From an uncultured Clostridia bacterium (GTDB taxonomy: Bacteria; Bacillota; Clostridia; TANB77; CAG-508): a stretch of 41,437 bases of DNA. The translations under genes were made by a program, and so were the position numbers. Where the stretch lies: contig CANQEX010000005.1 in assembly GCA_947596225.1 (NCBI GenBank), positions 1 to 41,437 on the forward strand, written 5' to 3'. Positions 17,055 to 24,533 of the stretch are shown one piece after another (within the stretch, counting starts at the first letter, position 1; every line of letters begins with the position of its first letter). The notes below the pieces were generated by a model. It was not told where the DNA came from. It did no database searches and saw nothing but the letters and a program-made list of their open reading frames with translations.

Positions 17055-17819
17055 TTAAAAAATATCTAATTCTATTGGACAATGATCACTTCCTAAAATT
17101 TGATCATAAATTTTTGCATCATTTATTTTATCTTTTATTCTATCTGATACAACAAAATAATCTATTCTCCAACCTATATTTTTACTTCTTGCATTTCCCA
17201 TATATGACCACCATGTATAACTATCAGATTTATCTGGGTATTTATATCTAAAAGAATCTGTAAAACCTTGATTTAAAAGTTTTGTAAATTTCTCACGTTC
17301 TTCATCTGTAAAACCACTATTTCCTCTATTTGTTTTATAATTTTTTATATCTATTTCTTGATGAGCAACATTAAAATCTCCACAATATATTACAGGTTTT
17401 ACTTTATCTAGTTTTTTTAAATAGTTTCTTACAGCATCTTCCCATATCATTCTATACGGCAATCTCTCAAGTTCTCTTTTAGAATTTGGTGTATAACAAT
17501 TAACAAGATAAAATTCTTCAAATTCTAAAGTTATTACTCTTCCTTCTTTATCATGTTCTTCAATTCCTAAACCATATTTCACACTTATAGGTTCTTTTTT
17601 CGTAAAAATTGCTGTACCAGAATATCCTTTTTTTTCAGCACTATTCCAATATTGATAATATCCATCTAATATTGAAGTTATAAATAAATCAACTTGGTCT
17701 AACTGCATTTTAGTTTCTTGAATACAAAAAATATCTGAATTAATTTCTTCAAAAAATTCTTTAAAGCCTTTTTTCATTACAGCTCTTAAACCATTTACAT
17801 TCCATGATATTAGTTTCAT
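17055..17819 (-). CDS. exoA: exodeoxyribonuclease III (AP endonuclease)
   Basis: A 254-residue member of the ExoIII/ExoA family, acting in base excision repair at abasic sites. Visible motifs are SWNVNGLRAV at the N-terminus, QETK (catalytic Glu near residue 38), YCGDFNVAHQEIDI, the NRGNSGFTDEER loop, WWSYMGNARSKNIGWRIDYF and the C-terminal GSDHCPIELDIF with the catalytic Asp-His. The length is normal. AAGGA lies 9 nt before the ATG. A promoter is predicted at 17856-17884. The ABC exporter genes follow closely. Confidence 0.95.
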   Translation of the reverse strand: MKLISWNVNGLRAVMKKGFKEFFEEINSDIFCIQETKMQLDQVDLFITSILDGYYQYWNSAEKKGYSGTAIFTKKEPISVKYGLGIEEHDKEGRVITLEFEEFYLVNCYTPNSKRELERLPYRMIWEDAVRNYLKKLDKVKPVIYCGDFNVAHQEIDIKNYKTNRGNSGFTDEEREKFTKLLNQGFTDSFRYKYPDKSDSYTWWSYMGNARSKNIGWRIDYFVVSDRIKDKINDAKIYDQILGSDHCPIELDIF

Positions 17820-17855
17820 AATTTTTCTTCCTTCTATTCTTTTTAAGCATTACTT

Positions 17856-17884
17856 ATAATATCATATATGAATTTTTAATTCAA
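17856..17884 (-). promoter_or_regulatory. predicted sigma-A promoter of exoA
   Basis: TTGAAT (17879-17884), 17 nt, TATTAT (17856-17861) on the minus strand, about 40 bp before the exoA start. Confidence 0.55.
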
Positions 17885-17917
17885 TAAAAATTGTAAAATA
17901 TATTAATATAATATTAA

Positions 17918-18083
17918 ATCAGAATAAAGAATTTTAATAATTATATTTTGAATAACTGCGTAAGCGACCAAACGAACCTTTAGGTGAGTGCGATTGGAGC
18001 AACTTACAGATTATTTTTAGATTATGTAAGTTGCGACAAACAAAGTTATAAAAAAATATAATTATTAAAATCCTTATTATGAT
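17918..18083. repeat. structured inverted-repeat element (MITE- or RNA-like)
   Basis: The 334 bp between exoA and the 18154 gene hold no open frame, but they contain a 166-bp symmetrical element. The outer arms (17918-17957 and 18044-18083) are imperfect 40-nt inverted repeats, sharing ATTTTAATAATTATATTTT. Inside lies a stretch of clearly higher G+C. It has one small hairpin (CCAA...ACCT/AGGT...TTGG, about 17966-17997) and one strong hairpin (GCAACTTAC 17999-18007 with GTAAGTTGC 18026-18034). The loop of the strong hairpin carries AGATTAT twice. The whole folds as a three-way junction. It could be a non-autonomous mobile element or a structured RNA. Copy number in the genome would decide. Confidence 0.6.
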
Positions 18084-18098
18084 ACTTATTAAAATATG

Positions 18099-18131
18099 AA
18101 AATACACCTTATTTTATAAAAGGTGTATTTT
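18099..18131 (-). terminator. rho-independent terminator of the 18154-18567 gene
   Basis: AAAATACACCTT (18099-18110) pairs perfectly with AAGGTGTATTTT (18120-18131) around a 9-nt loop, just downstream of the gene's stop. Confidence 0.8.
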
Positions 18132-18153
18132 CTCTACTAAATATAAATAGTAA

Positions 18154-18567
18154 TTAATTACAACAGCATTCTCTACTTTTACATTTACTATTTATAATAC
18201 AAAGAATAAATATTACAAATTCTATAACAGCAAGTGCAAAGAAAAAAGCAATAATTCCAAATATTACAGCCAAAATTGTTTCTGCAACTGTTATAACAGC
18301 TCCTATTCCTGATAAAACTATTGTGCCTACACTTCCTATTAACAATAATGAACCATAATTACAAACACATTTATCTTCTTTTTTACTTGTTAATATACTA
18401 ATAATTAAAACTATTAAAAAGAAACTTGATATACCTAACAATGTGAATAGAATTGCTGGTATACTAGTAAATATTGTTGTACTAAATATTGTAAATACAA
18501 TAAAAGCTATTACAACACTTACTATTACAGAAATAATATTTATATATGATTTTTTTTGATTTCCCAT
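18154..18567 (-). CDS. small multi-pass membrane protein with cysteine-rich tail
   Basis: A 137-residue protein of no recognised family with four hydrophobic membrane segments. A short cytosolic or external loop carries CVC (KKEDKCVCNYG), and the C-terminus ends CKSRECCCN. The five clustered cysteines at the tail plus CVC could bind a metal, and the next gene upstream is a ZIP metal transporter; a metal role is inference only. AAGGA precedes the ATG and a strong terminator follows. Confidence 0.75.
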   Translation of the reverse strand: MGNQKKSYINIISVIVSVVIAFIVFTIFSTTIFTSIPAILFTLLGISSFFLIVLIISILTSKKEDKCVCNYGSLLLIGSVGTIVLSGIGAVITVAETILAVIFGIIAFFFALAVIEFVIFILCIINSKCKSRECCCN

Positions 18568-18633
18568 AATATCTTCCTTTCTATAGAACCAATTCTATTC
18601 TATATTATAATATATGTTTTTGGGATTAATTTG

Positions 18634-19404
18634 TTAACCTAAAACAACATCTAGTACCATCATTATCAAAAAACCTATAGTTACACCTATTGTTCCTAAA
18701 TTTGATAATTCACCTTTTTGTGATTCTGGAATTAATTCATCTACTACAACATAAATCATTGCTCCAGCTGCAAATGCTAATAAATATGGTAACATTGGAA
18801 CAATAATACTTGTTAATAATAATGTAATAAAAGCTGCTATTGGTTCTACAATACCTGATAAAGTACCATATATAAAAGATTTTATTTTGCCCATTCCTTC
18901 ACTTTTTAAAGGCATAGAAATTATAGCACCTTCAGGGAAATTTTGAATAGCAATACCTATTGATAATGCTAATGCACTAGCCATTGTAATTCCTGCATTT
19001 CCAGATATTACACCTGCAAATGCAACTCCTACAGCCATTCCTTCAGGAATATTATGAAGAGTAACAGCTAAAACCAACATTGTAGTTTTCTTGAAACCTA
19101 CTTTTATTCCTTTAGGAGTATCATTTTCTAAATGTGGTACTATCATATCTATCAATAATAAAAATAATATTCCCAAAATAAAGCCAACAACAGCAGGTAT
19201 CCATGATATCATTCCTTGTTCATCTGCCATCTCTATTGATGGAATTAAAAGAGACCATATAGATGCTGCAATCATAACACCTGATGCAAAACCTAATAAT
19301 AATTTTTCAACTCTTTTATTAAGAGTATTTTTCATACAAAAAACCATTAATGCTCCTATTGTTGTTCCTAAAAAAGGAATAAGAATTCCTATAGCTATTT
19401 TCAT
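18634..19404 (-). CDS. ZIP-family divalent metal transporter (ZupT/GufA-like)
   Basis: A 256-residue integral membrane protein with eight predicted helices. The family metal-binding motifs are both present: HNIPEGMAVGVAF (helix 4) and QNFPEGAIISMPL (helix 5). The protein would bring Zn2+, and perhaps Fe2+ or Mn2+, into the cytosol. In the second motif Asn replaces the His of many members (QNFPEG), as in other GufA/ZupT-type proteins. AAGGA lies before the ATG. A 10-bp inverted repeat (19440-19481) in its upstream region may be an operator. Confidence 0.9.
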   Translation of the reverse strand: MKIAIGILIPFLGTTIGALMVFCMKNTLNKRVEKLLLGFASGVMIAASIWSLLIPSIEMADEQGMISWIPAVVGFILGILFLLLIDMIVPHLENDTPKGIKVGFKKTTMLVLAVTLHNIPEGMAVGVAFAGVISGNAGITMASALALSIGIAIQNFPEGAIISMPLKSEGMGKIKSFIYGTLSGIVEPIAAFITLLLTSIIVPMLPYLLAFAAGAMIYVVVDELIPESQKGELSNLGTIGVTIGFLIMMVLDVVLG

Positions 19405-19439
19405 TTGTCTTCCTTTCTAAGACATACGTATTTTTTTGT

Positions 19440-19481
19440 AAAATTATGTCTTGTTATATACTATTCATGTAACATAATTTT
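19440..19481. promoter_or_regulatory. spaced inverted repeat upstream of the ZIP transporter
   Basis: AAAATTATGT (19440-19449) and ACATAATTTT (19472-19481) are perfect 10-nt inverted arms 22 nt apart. They lie 36 bp upstream of the transporter start, where a metal-dependent repressor might bind. In so AT-rich a region it could be chance. Confidence 0.35.
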
Positions 19482-19487
19482 TTCCAC

Positions 19488-19521
19488 AAAAAAAAAGAAA
19501 TTCCTAAAATTTAAGAATTTC
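19488..19521 (-). terminator. rho-independent terminator of rubredoxin
   Basis: GAAATTC (19497-19503) pairs with GAATTTC (19515-19521), and on the minus strand a run of about nine T follows (19488-19496). It lies just after the rubredoxin stop. Confidence 0.8.
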
Positions 19522-19545
19522 TCTCTTTTAATATTATTTTTATTC

Positions 19546-19683
19546 TTATTCTTCTACCTTTTCAAACATTTCTTTTCCAACTCCACATAATGGACATACC
19601 CAATTATCTGGTAAATCTTCAAACTTTGTTCCTTCTACTGCTTCGTCATATATATGACCACATATTGTACATTTGTATTTCAT
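19546..19683 (-). CDS. rubredoxin, short 45-residue form
   Basis: An open frame of 45 codons from ATG 19681-19683, with GGAGG 9 nt upstream. It reads [15 protein letters not shown]...[19 protein letters not shown]. The four iron ligands are Cys5, Cys8, Cys30 and Cys33, in the classic CxxCG and CPxCG loops. The usual rubredoxin has about 52-54 residues; here the segment after IYDEA is shorter by seven or eight residues, as in the 45-residue rubredoxin of Desulfovibrio desulfuricans. It is a small one-electron carrier, often serving oxygen or superoxide defence in anaerobes. It has its own terminator and a predicted promoter. Confidence 0.95.
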   Translation of the reverse strand: MKYKCTICGHIYDEAVEGTKFEDLPDNWVCPLCGVGKEMFEKVEE

Positions 19684-19715
19684 ATTTTTTACCTCCATAA
19701 TTATTTGATATATAT

Positions 19716-19744
19716 TATTTATTATATTTCTTAATATTTGTCAA
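19716..19744 (-). promoter_or_regulatory. predicted promoter of rubredoxin
   Basis: TTGACA (19739-19744), 17 nt, TAAATA (19716-19721) on the minus strand, overlapping the gap after argS. The -35 is perfect; the -10 is weak. Confidence 0.45.
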
Positions 19745-19746
19745 TA

Positions 19747-21453
19747 TTACATTTTATTAGGCATTTGTATTCCTAATAAATTACAACCTGTTTTCAAAAC
19801 AATTCCTACTGCTTTACTTAAAAATAATCTAGCATCTTGAATTTCTTTATTTTTATCTATAATTTTATTTTCATTATAAAAATTACTATATGCTTGACTT
19901 AATTCAATTAAATATCTTGCTAAAATTGATGGTTCATTTTTTTCTACAATAGTCATTAATGTATCTTCAAAATTATAAAGTATACTAATTACTTTTTGAC
20001 TTTCTTTATCTTGTAATAAATCAAAATTTACATCTTCAATGTTTGGAATATAACCAGCTTTTTCTAAAACACTTTTTGTTCTAACATATATATATTGAAT
20101 ATAAGGTCCTGTTTCACCATTAAAATTTAATGCTATATTCCAATCAAAAACTTGATCTTTAACAATTGCTGTAGAAATATTATTAAAAACAATAGCTCCT
20201 AAAGCAATTTTTTTAATTTCTTCATCTTTATTTTCAAGATTTGCATTTTTTTCTTCTATTATTTTTTGAACTCTTTCAAAAGCCTCTTTAAATAATTCTT
20301 CTACTTTTATAACTGTTCCTTCTCTTGTAGACATTTTTCCAGTTGATAATCTTACCATTCCATATGATAAATGTTCTAATCCATTTAAACATTTTTCTGG
20401 TATACCTAGAAATCTTGCAACTTCAAATACTTGTTTAAAATGTAAGTTTTGTTCTGAAGCAACAACATATAAACATTTATCAAAATCATATGTTCTACTT
20501 CTATATAGAATTGCTGCTAAATCTCTAGTAGCATAAGTAGTTGAATCATTTGATTTTTTTATCATGCAAATTCCTAAACCTTTATCTTCTAAATTTACAA
20601 TTTTTGCTCCTTGTGAGTTTTGCAAAGCTCCTGATTTTTCTAGTATTTCTACAACTTCATCCATTTTATCTGAATAAAATGCTTCTCCATTTAAAGAATC
20701 AAACTTTATTCCCAATAAATTATATATTTTTTCAAATTCTTTTAAACTTAAACTCTTTAATTTATTCCATACTTCAAGACAATATGGATCTCCATCTTCT
20801 ATTTTTTTAAAGTTTTCTCTACAAGCATCTAAAACTTTTTCATCTTCTTTACAAAGATTATTTATTCTTATATACATATCCATACAATCTTGTATTGCAT
20901 CAGTAGTAAAACTATATTCGTTAGACCACCTTTTATATCCTTCAACCATTTTTCCAAATTGAGTACCATAATCTCCTAAATGGTTTATTCCTATAACATT
21001 ATACCCTAAAAATTTATAAATATTATATAAAGATGCACCTATAACTGTATTTCTCAAATGACCTATATGAAATGGTTTTGCTATATTTGGAGATGAATAT
21101 TCAACTATAACTTTTTTTCCACTTCCTGAATTATTTGAACCATACATTTCATTATTTTTTTCTATTTCTTCTAAAACATTTTTTGTTAATAATTTTTTAT
21201 TTATATAAAAATTTAAGTATCCACCTACAATATCTATTTTTTCTATTTTATCATCTAATTCCATTTTTTCTTTTAATTCACTTGCTATAATTTGAGGTGC
21301 TTTTCTTAACACTTTAGCAAGTTTAAAACATGGAAAGGCATAATCACCCATATCTGCATTTGGTGGTATCTCTATATAATTAATTATTTCTTCTAATGGT
21401 AATTCTGCAGTTTCAGCAATTTTTTGTCCCACAATTTCTTTAAAATTAATCAT
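19747..21453 (-). CDS. argS: arginyl-tRNA synthetase
   Basis: About 568 residues from ATG 21451-21453, chosen because AAGGA lies 9 nt upstream; the ATG at 21462 is adjacent to that site. It charges tRNA-Arg. It has the class I signature PFHIGHLRNTVIG, the KMSTREG version of KMSKS, an N-terminal Add-1 domain (residues about 1-90) and the C-terminal anticodon-binding DALR domain (GPYIQYIYVRTKS...ARYLIELSQAYSNFYNENKI). The length is normal. The short 3'-overlap of its upstream region with the VanZ-like gene suggests they are co-transcribed. Confidence 0.96.
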   Translation of the reverse strand: MINFKEIVGQKIAETAELPLEEIINYIEIPPNADMGDYAFPCFKLAKVLRKAPQIIASELKEKMELDDKIEKIDIVGGYLNFYINKKLLTKNVLEEIEKNNEMYGSNNSGSGKKVIVEYSSPNIAKPFHIGHLRNTVIGASLYNIYKFLGYNVIGINHLGDYGTQFGKMVEGYKRWSNEYSFTTDAIQDCMDMYIRINNLCKEDEKVLDACRENFKKIEDGDPYCLEVWNKLKSLSLKEFEKIYNLLGIKFDSLNGEAFYSDKMDEVVEILEKSGALQNSQGAKIVNLEDKGLGICMIKKSNDSTTYATRDLAAILYRSRTYDFDKCLYVVASEQNLHFKQVFEVARFLGIPEKCLNGLEHLSYGMVRLSTGKMSTREGTVIKVEELFKEAFERVQKIIEEKNANLENKDEEIKKIALGAIVFNNISTAIVKDQVFDWNIALNFNGETGPYIQYIYVRTKSVLEKAGYIPNIEDVNFDLLQDKESQKVISILYNFEDTLMTIVEKNEPSILARYLIELSQAYSNFYNENKIIDKNKEIQDARLFLSKAVGIVLKTGCNLLGIQMPNKM

Positions 21454-21458
21454 TTTAA

Positions 21459-21938
21459 TCATTCCTTACATTTTTTATTTTTAATTATTTTTACAATTTT
21501 TAAAATTATAAGCATTCCTATTACACCTGTCATAACACCTAATGAATCAATCCATACATCTTCTATTCCTCCATGTCTTTGAGGAATTAATGTTTGATGA
21601 AATTCATCTGTAATTGCATACCAAACACCTAAAAGTGTTGATGTAATTATTTTTTTTCTATCACTCCAATCATATGTTGAAAATAAAGATATAAATAATA
21701 TACCTCCTAAACCATACTCACTAAAATGAGCTAGTTTTCTCACAACTGGAACTAGTTTATTTACTAATATTTGATCTTTAACAAAAAATTCAATGATCTT
21801 TGTACTAAGACCTGATGATTCATTTCCATTTTGACTAGATAAATAAAAAACTAAACATGCCCAAATAACAATTAAAACTAATAAAAAGCATCTTAATATT
21901 TTTATATATTTTTTATCTTTAGATTTATCTTTTTTCAT
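21459..21938 (-). CDS. VanZ-like family membrane protein
   Basis: A 159-residue protein with four predicted membrane helices. It has the VanZ-like hallmarks FYLSSQNG after helix 1, KLAHFSEYGLGGIL, TDEFHQTLIPQRHGGIEDVWIDSLGVMTG and a final hydrophobic helix. VanZ itself gives low-level teicoplanin resistance, but most members have no known job, and nothing here points to glycopeptide resistance. The gene lies 3 bp after the RNHCP gene and overlaps the start region of argS. Confidence 0.88.
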   Translation of the reverse strand: MKKDKSKDKKYIKILRCFLLVLIVIWACLVFYLSSQNGNESSGLSTKIIEFFVKDQILVNKLVPVVRKLAHFSEYGLGGILFISLFSTYDWSDRKKIITSTLLGVWYAITDEFHQTLIPQRHGGIEDVWIDSLGVMTGVIGMLIILKIVKIIKNKKCKE

Positions 21939-21941
21939 GAA

Positions 21942-22247
21942 TTATTCCTTTACACTTAATTTTATAATTAAATCCATATTATCATCTTCAGCTGATTTAT
22001 TTTTTCGAATTGCCCCACATTTTTTACATTTAAAAATTATTACATAACCTTTTTTACTATTTATTTCTAAACCTATAGGCTCCAAAATGCCATGACATTT
22101 TTCAGCTCTATCGCCTGGATTTATATCTACATGTTTGGAATGTAAACATACTGGGCAATGGTTCCTACATGAATACCCTAGTTTTTTTACTTTTGCTCCA
22201 CAATTTTCACAAATAAATTCCTCATCTATAACTGTAAAATTTGGCAT
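21942..22247 (-). CDS. RNHCP-domain protein (zinc-ribbon-like)
   Basis: A 101-residue protein with three Cys pairs: FICENCGAKV, the family signature YSCRNHCPVCLHSKHVD, and FKCKKCGAIRKN. The order and the RNHCP motif identify the RNHCP family of small, probably zinc-binding proteins of unknown function. GAGGAG precedes the ATG. It sits 11 bp after the uridine-kinase-like gene in a tight same-strand run. Confidence 0.88.
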   Translation of the reverse strand: MPNFTVIDEEFICENCGAKVKKLGYSCRNHCPVCLHSKHVDINPGDRAEKCHGILEPIGLEINSKKGYVIIFKCKKCGAIRKNKSAEDDNMDLIIKLSVKE

Positions 22248-22258
22248 TTTTTCTCCTC

Positions 22259-23902
22259 TTAATCTTCAAAAATACTTCCACCAATAAATTCTCTTAAAAG
22301 AGAATTATTAGGTATTAAAGTTGAATCCATATCTTTAAAATATTTAAGAAAATCTATTAATCTTTTTGCTTCACTATATACTGTTGAATTTTTTGGTATT
22401 TTCTCTAATAAAGGCATTGCATATTGTTTTAATACTGCAAGTTCATAAACTATTGAAGAATTAAACATACAATCCGCGTCTTCTTGATATGGAAATATAT
22501 TTTTTTGTTCACCTCTATTTACTGAGCCCCAAATTTTTAAAGTATGTTCTGCATCATAATTTCTAAATTTATTATCTCTAACAATTCTTCTTATTAATCT
22601 AGTATCTGTTGTTGAAATTCTATTATAATAATCGATATTTAATACAGTTAAATCACTTATATAAATTTTAAATTTATTTTCACTTGGTATTAAACTTGTT
22701 AATTTATCATTTAAACAATGTATTCCTTCTATTATTAAAATTTCATCATCTTTTAAGGTTAATTTATTTCCTTTATAAAGTTTTGTACCAGTTTTAAAAT
22801 CAAATGTAGGAAGGCTAACTTCTTTTCCGTTTAATAAATCAACTAGCTGACTATTAAATAAATCTAAATCTATAGCTTCTATACATTCAAAATCATAATT
22901 TCCTTCTTCATCTTTAGGATTATCTTTTCTTTCTACAAAATAATTATCTACAGAAATAGTTAATGGTTTTATACCATTTATTTTTAAGCCCATTTTTAAT
23001 TTTTGAGCAAAAGTTGTTTTTCCAGAAGATGATGGACCTGCAATAAGAACCATTCTAACATTTTCACGTTTTTTTATCTCATTTGCTATCTCAGCAATTT
23101 TTTTCTCATGTAATGCTTCTGAAATTAAAATTAATTCTTTTTCTCCTCCAGGCTCTTGAATTTTTTTATTTAATCTATATACTGTGTTTATTTTCATTAA
23201 TTTATTTATTTTATCATACTCATCCATTGCAGACATAAGTTTTAAACTATCTTTTTCTTTTTGCAATACATTTGGTTCTGATATACTAGGATATTTTAAA
23301 AGAAATCCATTTCTATATTTTACTAAATCATATATTTTTGCAAAACCCATAGAAACTGGCATAGTACCATAAAAATAATTATAATAATCTTCGCAATAAT
23401 ATAATGATACTTTATCTTTTGGAATTTCAGTTTGTAATCTTCCTCTTAAAGTAGCTTCGTTTTCATAAAATTTTAAAGCTTCTTCTTGTGTCATTATAAC
23501 TTTTGTAATAGGTAAATTATTTTCTACAATTTCTTGCATCCTTTTTTTAACTCTTTGTATCATTTCTTCAGTAACTTCCATATTGTCAATAGTGCCAAAC
23601 ATTGCATTATAGGCTTGATAATTTACTGTTAATAAAGCTTGTGGATATATGTCAAAAAAAGCTTTACACATTAAAAATAATAAACCTCTAATATAAATAA
23701 TTCTTCCTTCTTTATCTTGTCTACTTATAAACTCTATATTTCCATCTTCTTCTATAGGTGTTTTTAAAGAAGCAATAAGATTATTGTACTTAGCTGCAAT
23801 TATTTCTTTTATTGAACTTTTTTCAATTTCTTCTTTAAAAGCTTCTCCTATAGTTGTTCCTTTTTCTATATTAAATTCTCTATTTTGATAAGTTAATTTC
23901 AT
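22259..23902 (-). CDS. nucleoside (uridine) kinase-like protein with N-terminal TGS domain
   Basis: A 547-residue fusion. Residues about 1-60 form a TGS-like ubiquitin-fold domain (LTYQNREFNIEKGTTIGEAF). Residues about 60-230 resemble the threonyl-tRNA synthetase second additional domain. From about 280 there is a phosphoribulokinase/uridine kinase domain: Walker A GPSSSGKTTFAQ, SVDNYFV, LIIEGIHCLND and RRIVRDNKFRNYDAEHTL. This architecture is common in Clostridia and is usually annotated as uridine kinase or nucleoside kinase; the true substrate is not established. AAGGA lies before the ATG. Confidence 0.88.
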   Translation of the reverse strand: MKLTYQNREFNIEKGTTIGEAFKEEIEKSSIKEIIAAKYNNLIASLKTPIEEDGNIEFISRQDKEGRIIYIRGLLFLMCKAFFDIYPQALLTVNYQAYNAMFGTIDNMEVTEEMIQRVKKRMQEIVENNLPITKVIMTQEEALKFYENEATLRGRLQTEIPKDKVSLYYCEDYYNYFYGTMPVSMGFAKIYDLVKYRNGFLLKYPSISEPNVLQKEKDSLKLMSAMDEYDKINKLMKINTVYRLNKKIQEPGGEKELILISEALHEKKIAEIANEIKKRENVRMVLIAGPSSSGKTTFAQKLKMGLKINGIKPLTISVDNYFVERKDNPKDEEGNYDFECIEAIDLDLFNSQLVDLLNGKEVSLPTFDFKTGTKLYKGNKLTLKDDEILIIEGIHCLNDKLTSLIPSENKFKIYISDLTVLNIDYYNRISTTDTRLIRRIVRDNKFRNYDAEHTLKIWGSVNRGEQKNIFPYQEDADCMFNSSIVYELAVLKQYAMPLLEKIPKNSTVYSEAKRLIDFLKYFKDMDSTLIPNNSLLREFIGGSIFED

Positions 23903-23930
23903 AATTTTATCCTTTCAGTAATACTTTTTC

Positions 23931-24128
23931 CTAGTACATAAAATACATTAATGTACCACCTATTATCATAAGTAAAAAACCCAATATTTTTAAACCTAAA
24001 GTGGCTTCATTTTTATCTCCAAAACTAAAATATTTTTTTACTATTGGTCTTGCATCATATATAAATTTAACTCCACATACTAGTGATACTATTGCTATAA
24101 ACAGAAAAAATTCTCTCAATTTCAACAT
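23931..24128 (-). CDS. small two-helix membrane protein
   Basis: About 65 residues from ATG 24126-24128, starting MLKLREFFLFIAIVSLVCG, with a second membrane segment at the C-terminus (GLKILGFLLMIIGGTLMYF). The frame is open up to a TTG at 24185, but neither start has a well-spaced ribosome site: AGAGG abuts the ATG, and there is none before the TTG. No family is recognised. It sits between recG and the uridine-kinase-like gene on the same strand and is probably co-transcribed with them. Confidence 0.6.
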   Translation of the reverse strand: MLKLREFFLFIAIVSLVCGVKFIYDARPIVKKYFSFGDKNEATLGLKILGFLLMIIGGTLMYFMY

Positions 24129-24194
24129 CCTCTTCTTCTTACAAATTAACGAATATATTGTATTATCTTTATATCTTTTTGTCAATTCAATTAA

Positions 24195-24533
24195 TTAAAT
24201 TTCAATTCTATTTTTAAATTTTTCATCTACTATTTTTCTTAAAATTTCATTTTCTTTTTTCTCTAGTAAAGGATCTTTATTTATAATTTGAAGAGCTAAG
24301 CCTTGTGCTAATTTTAAAATTCCCATATCTTCAAAAAGATTTGCTATTTTAAATTCAGGAATTCCATGTTGTTTAGTTCCAAAAAATTCACCTGATCCTC
24401 TTAATTCTAAATCCTTTTCTGATATTATAAAACCATCATTTGTACTTGAAATAACTTTCATTCTTTCTCTAATAACTTCAGAATTTCCTTGGTATTTTAA
24501 AATACAATATGATTGATATTCTCCGACGTCCAA
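24195..24533 (-). CDS. recG: ATP-dependent DNA helicase RecG, C-terminal part (after frame break)
   Basis: This frame encodes the last part of RecG: GEYQSYCILKYQGN, then the conserved ISEKDLELRGSGEFFGTKQHGIPEFKIA block (seen in two pieces) and the C-terminal region. It has no plausible start of its own; the TTG at 24533 is inside the helicase motif. Read after the frame at 24478-26244 with one base skipped at 24522-24528, it gives a normal RecG of about 680 residues. The block it holds is needed for coupling ATP hydrolysis to branch migration in this family, so the upstream part alone should be inactive. Confidence 0.85.
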   Translation of the reverse strand: MDVGEYQSYCILKYQGNSEVIRERMKVISSTNDGFIISEKDLELRGSGEFFGTKQHGIPEFKIANLFEDMGILKLAQGLALQIINKDPLLEKKENEILRKIVDEKFKNRIEI

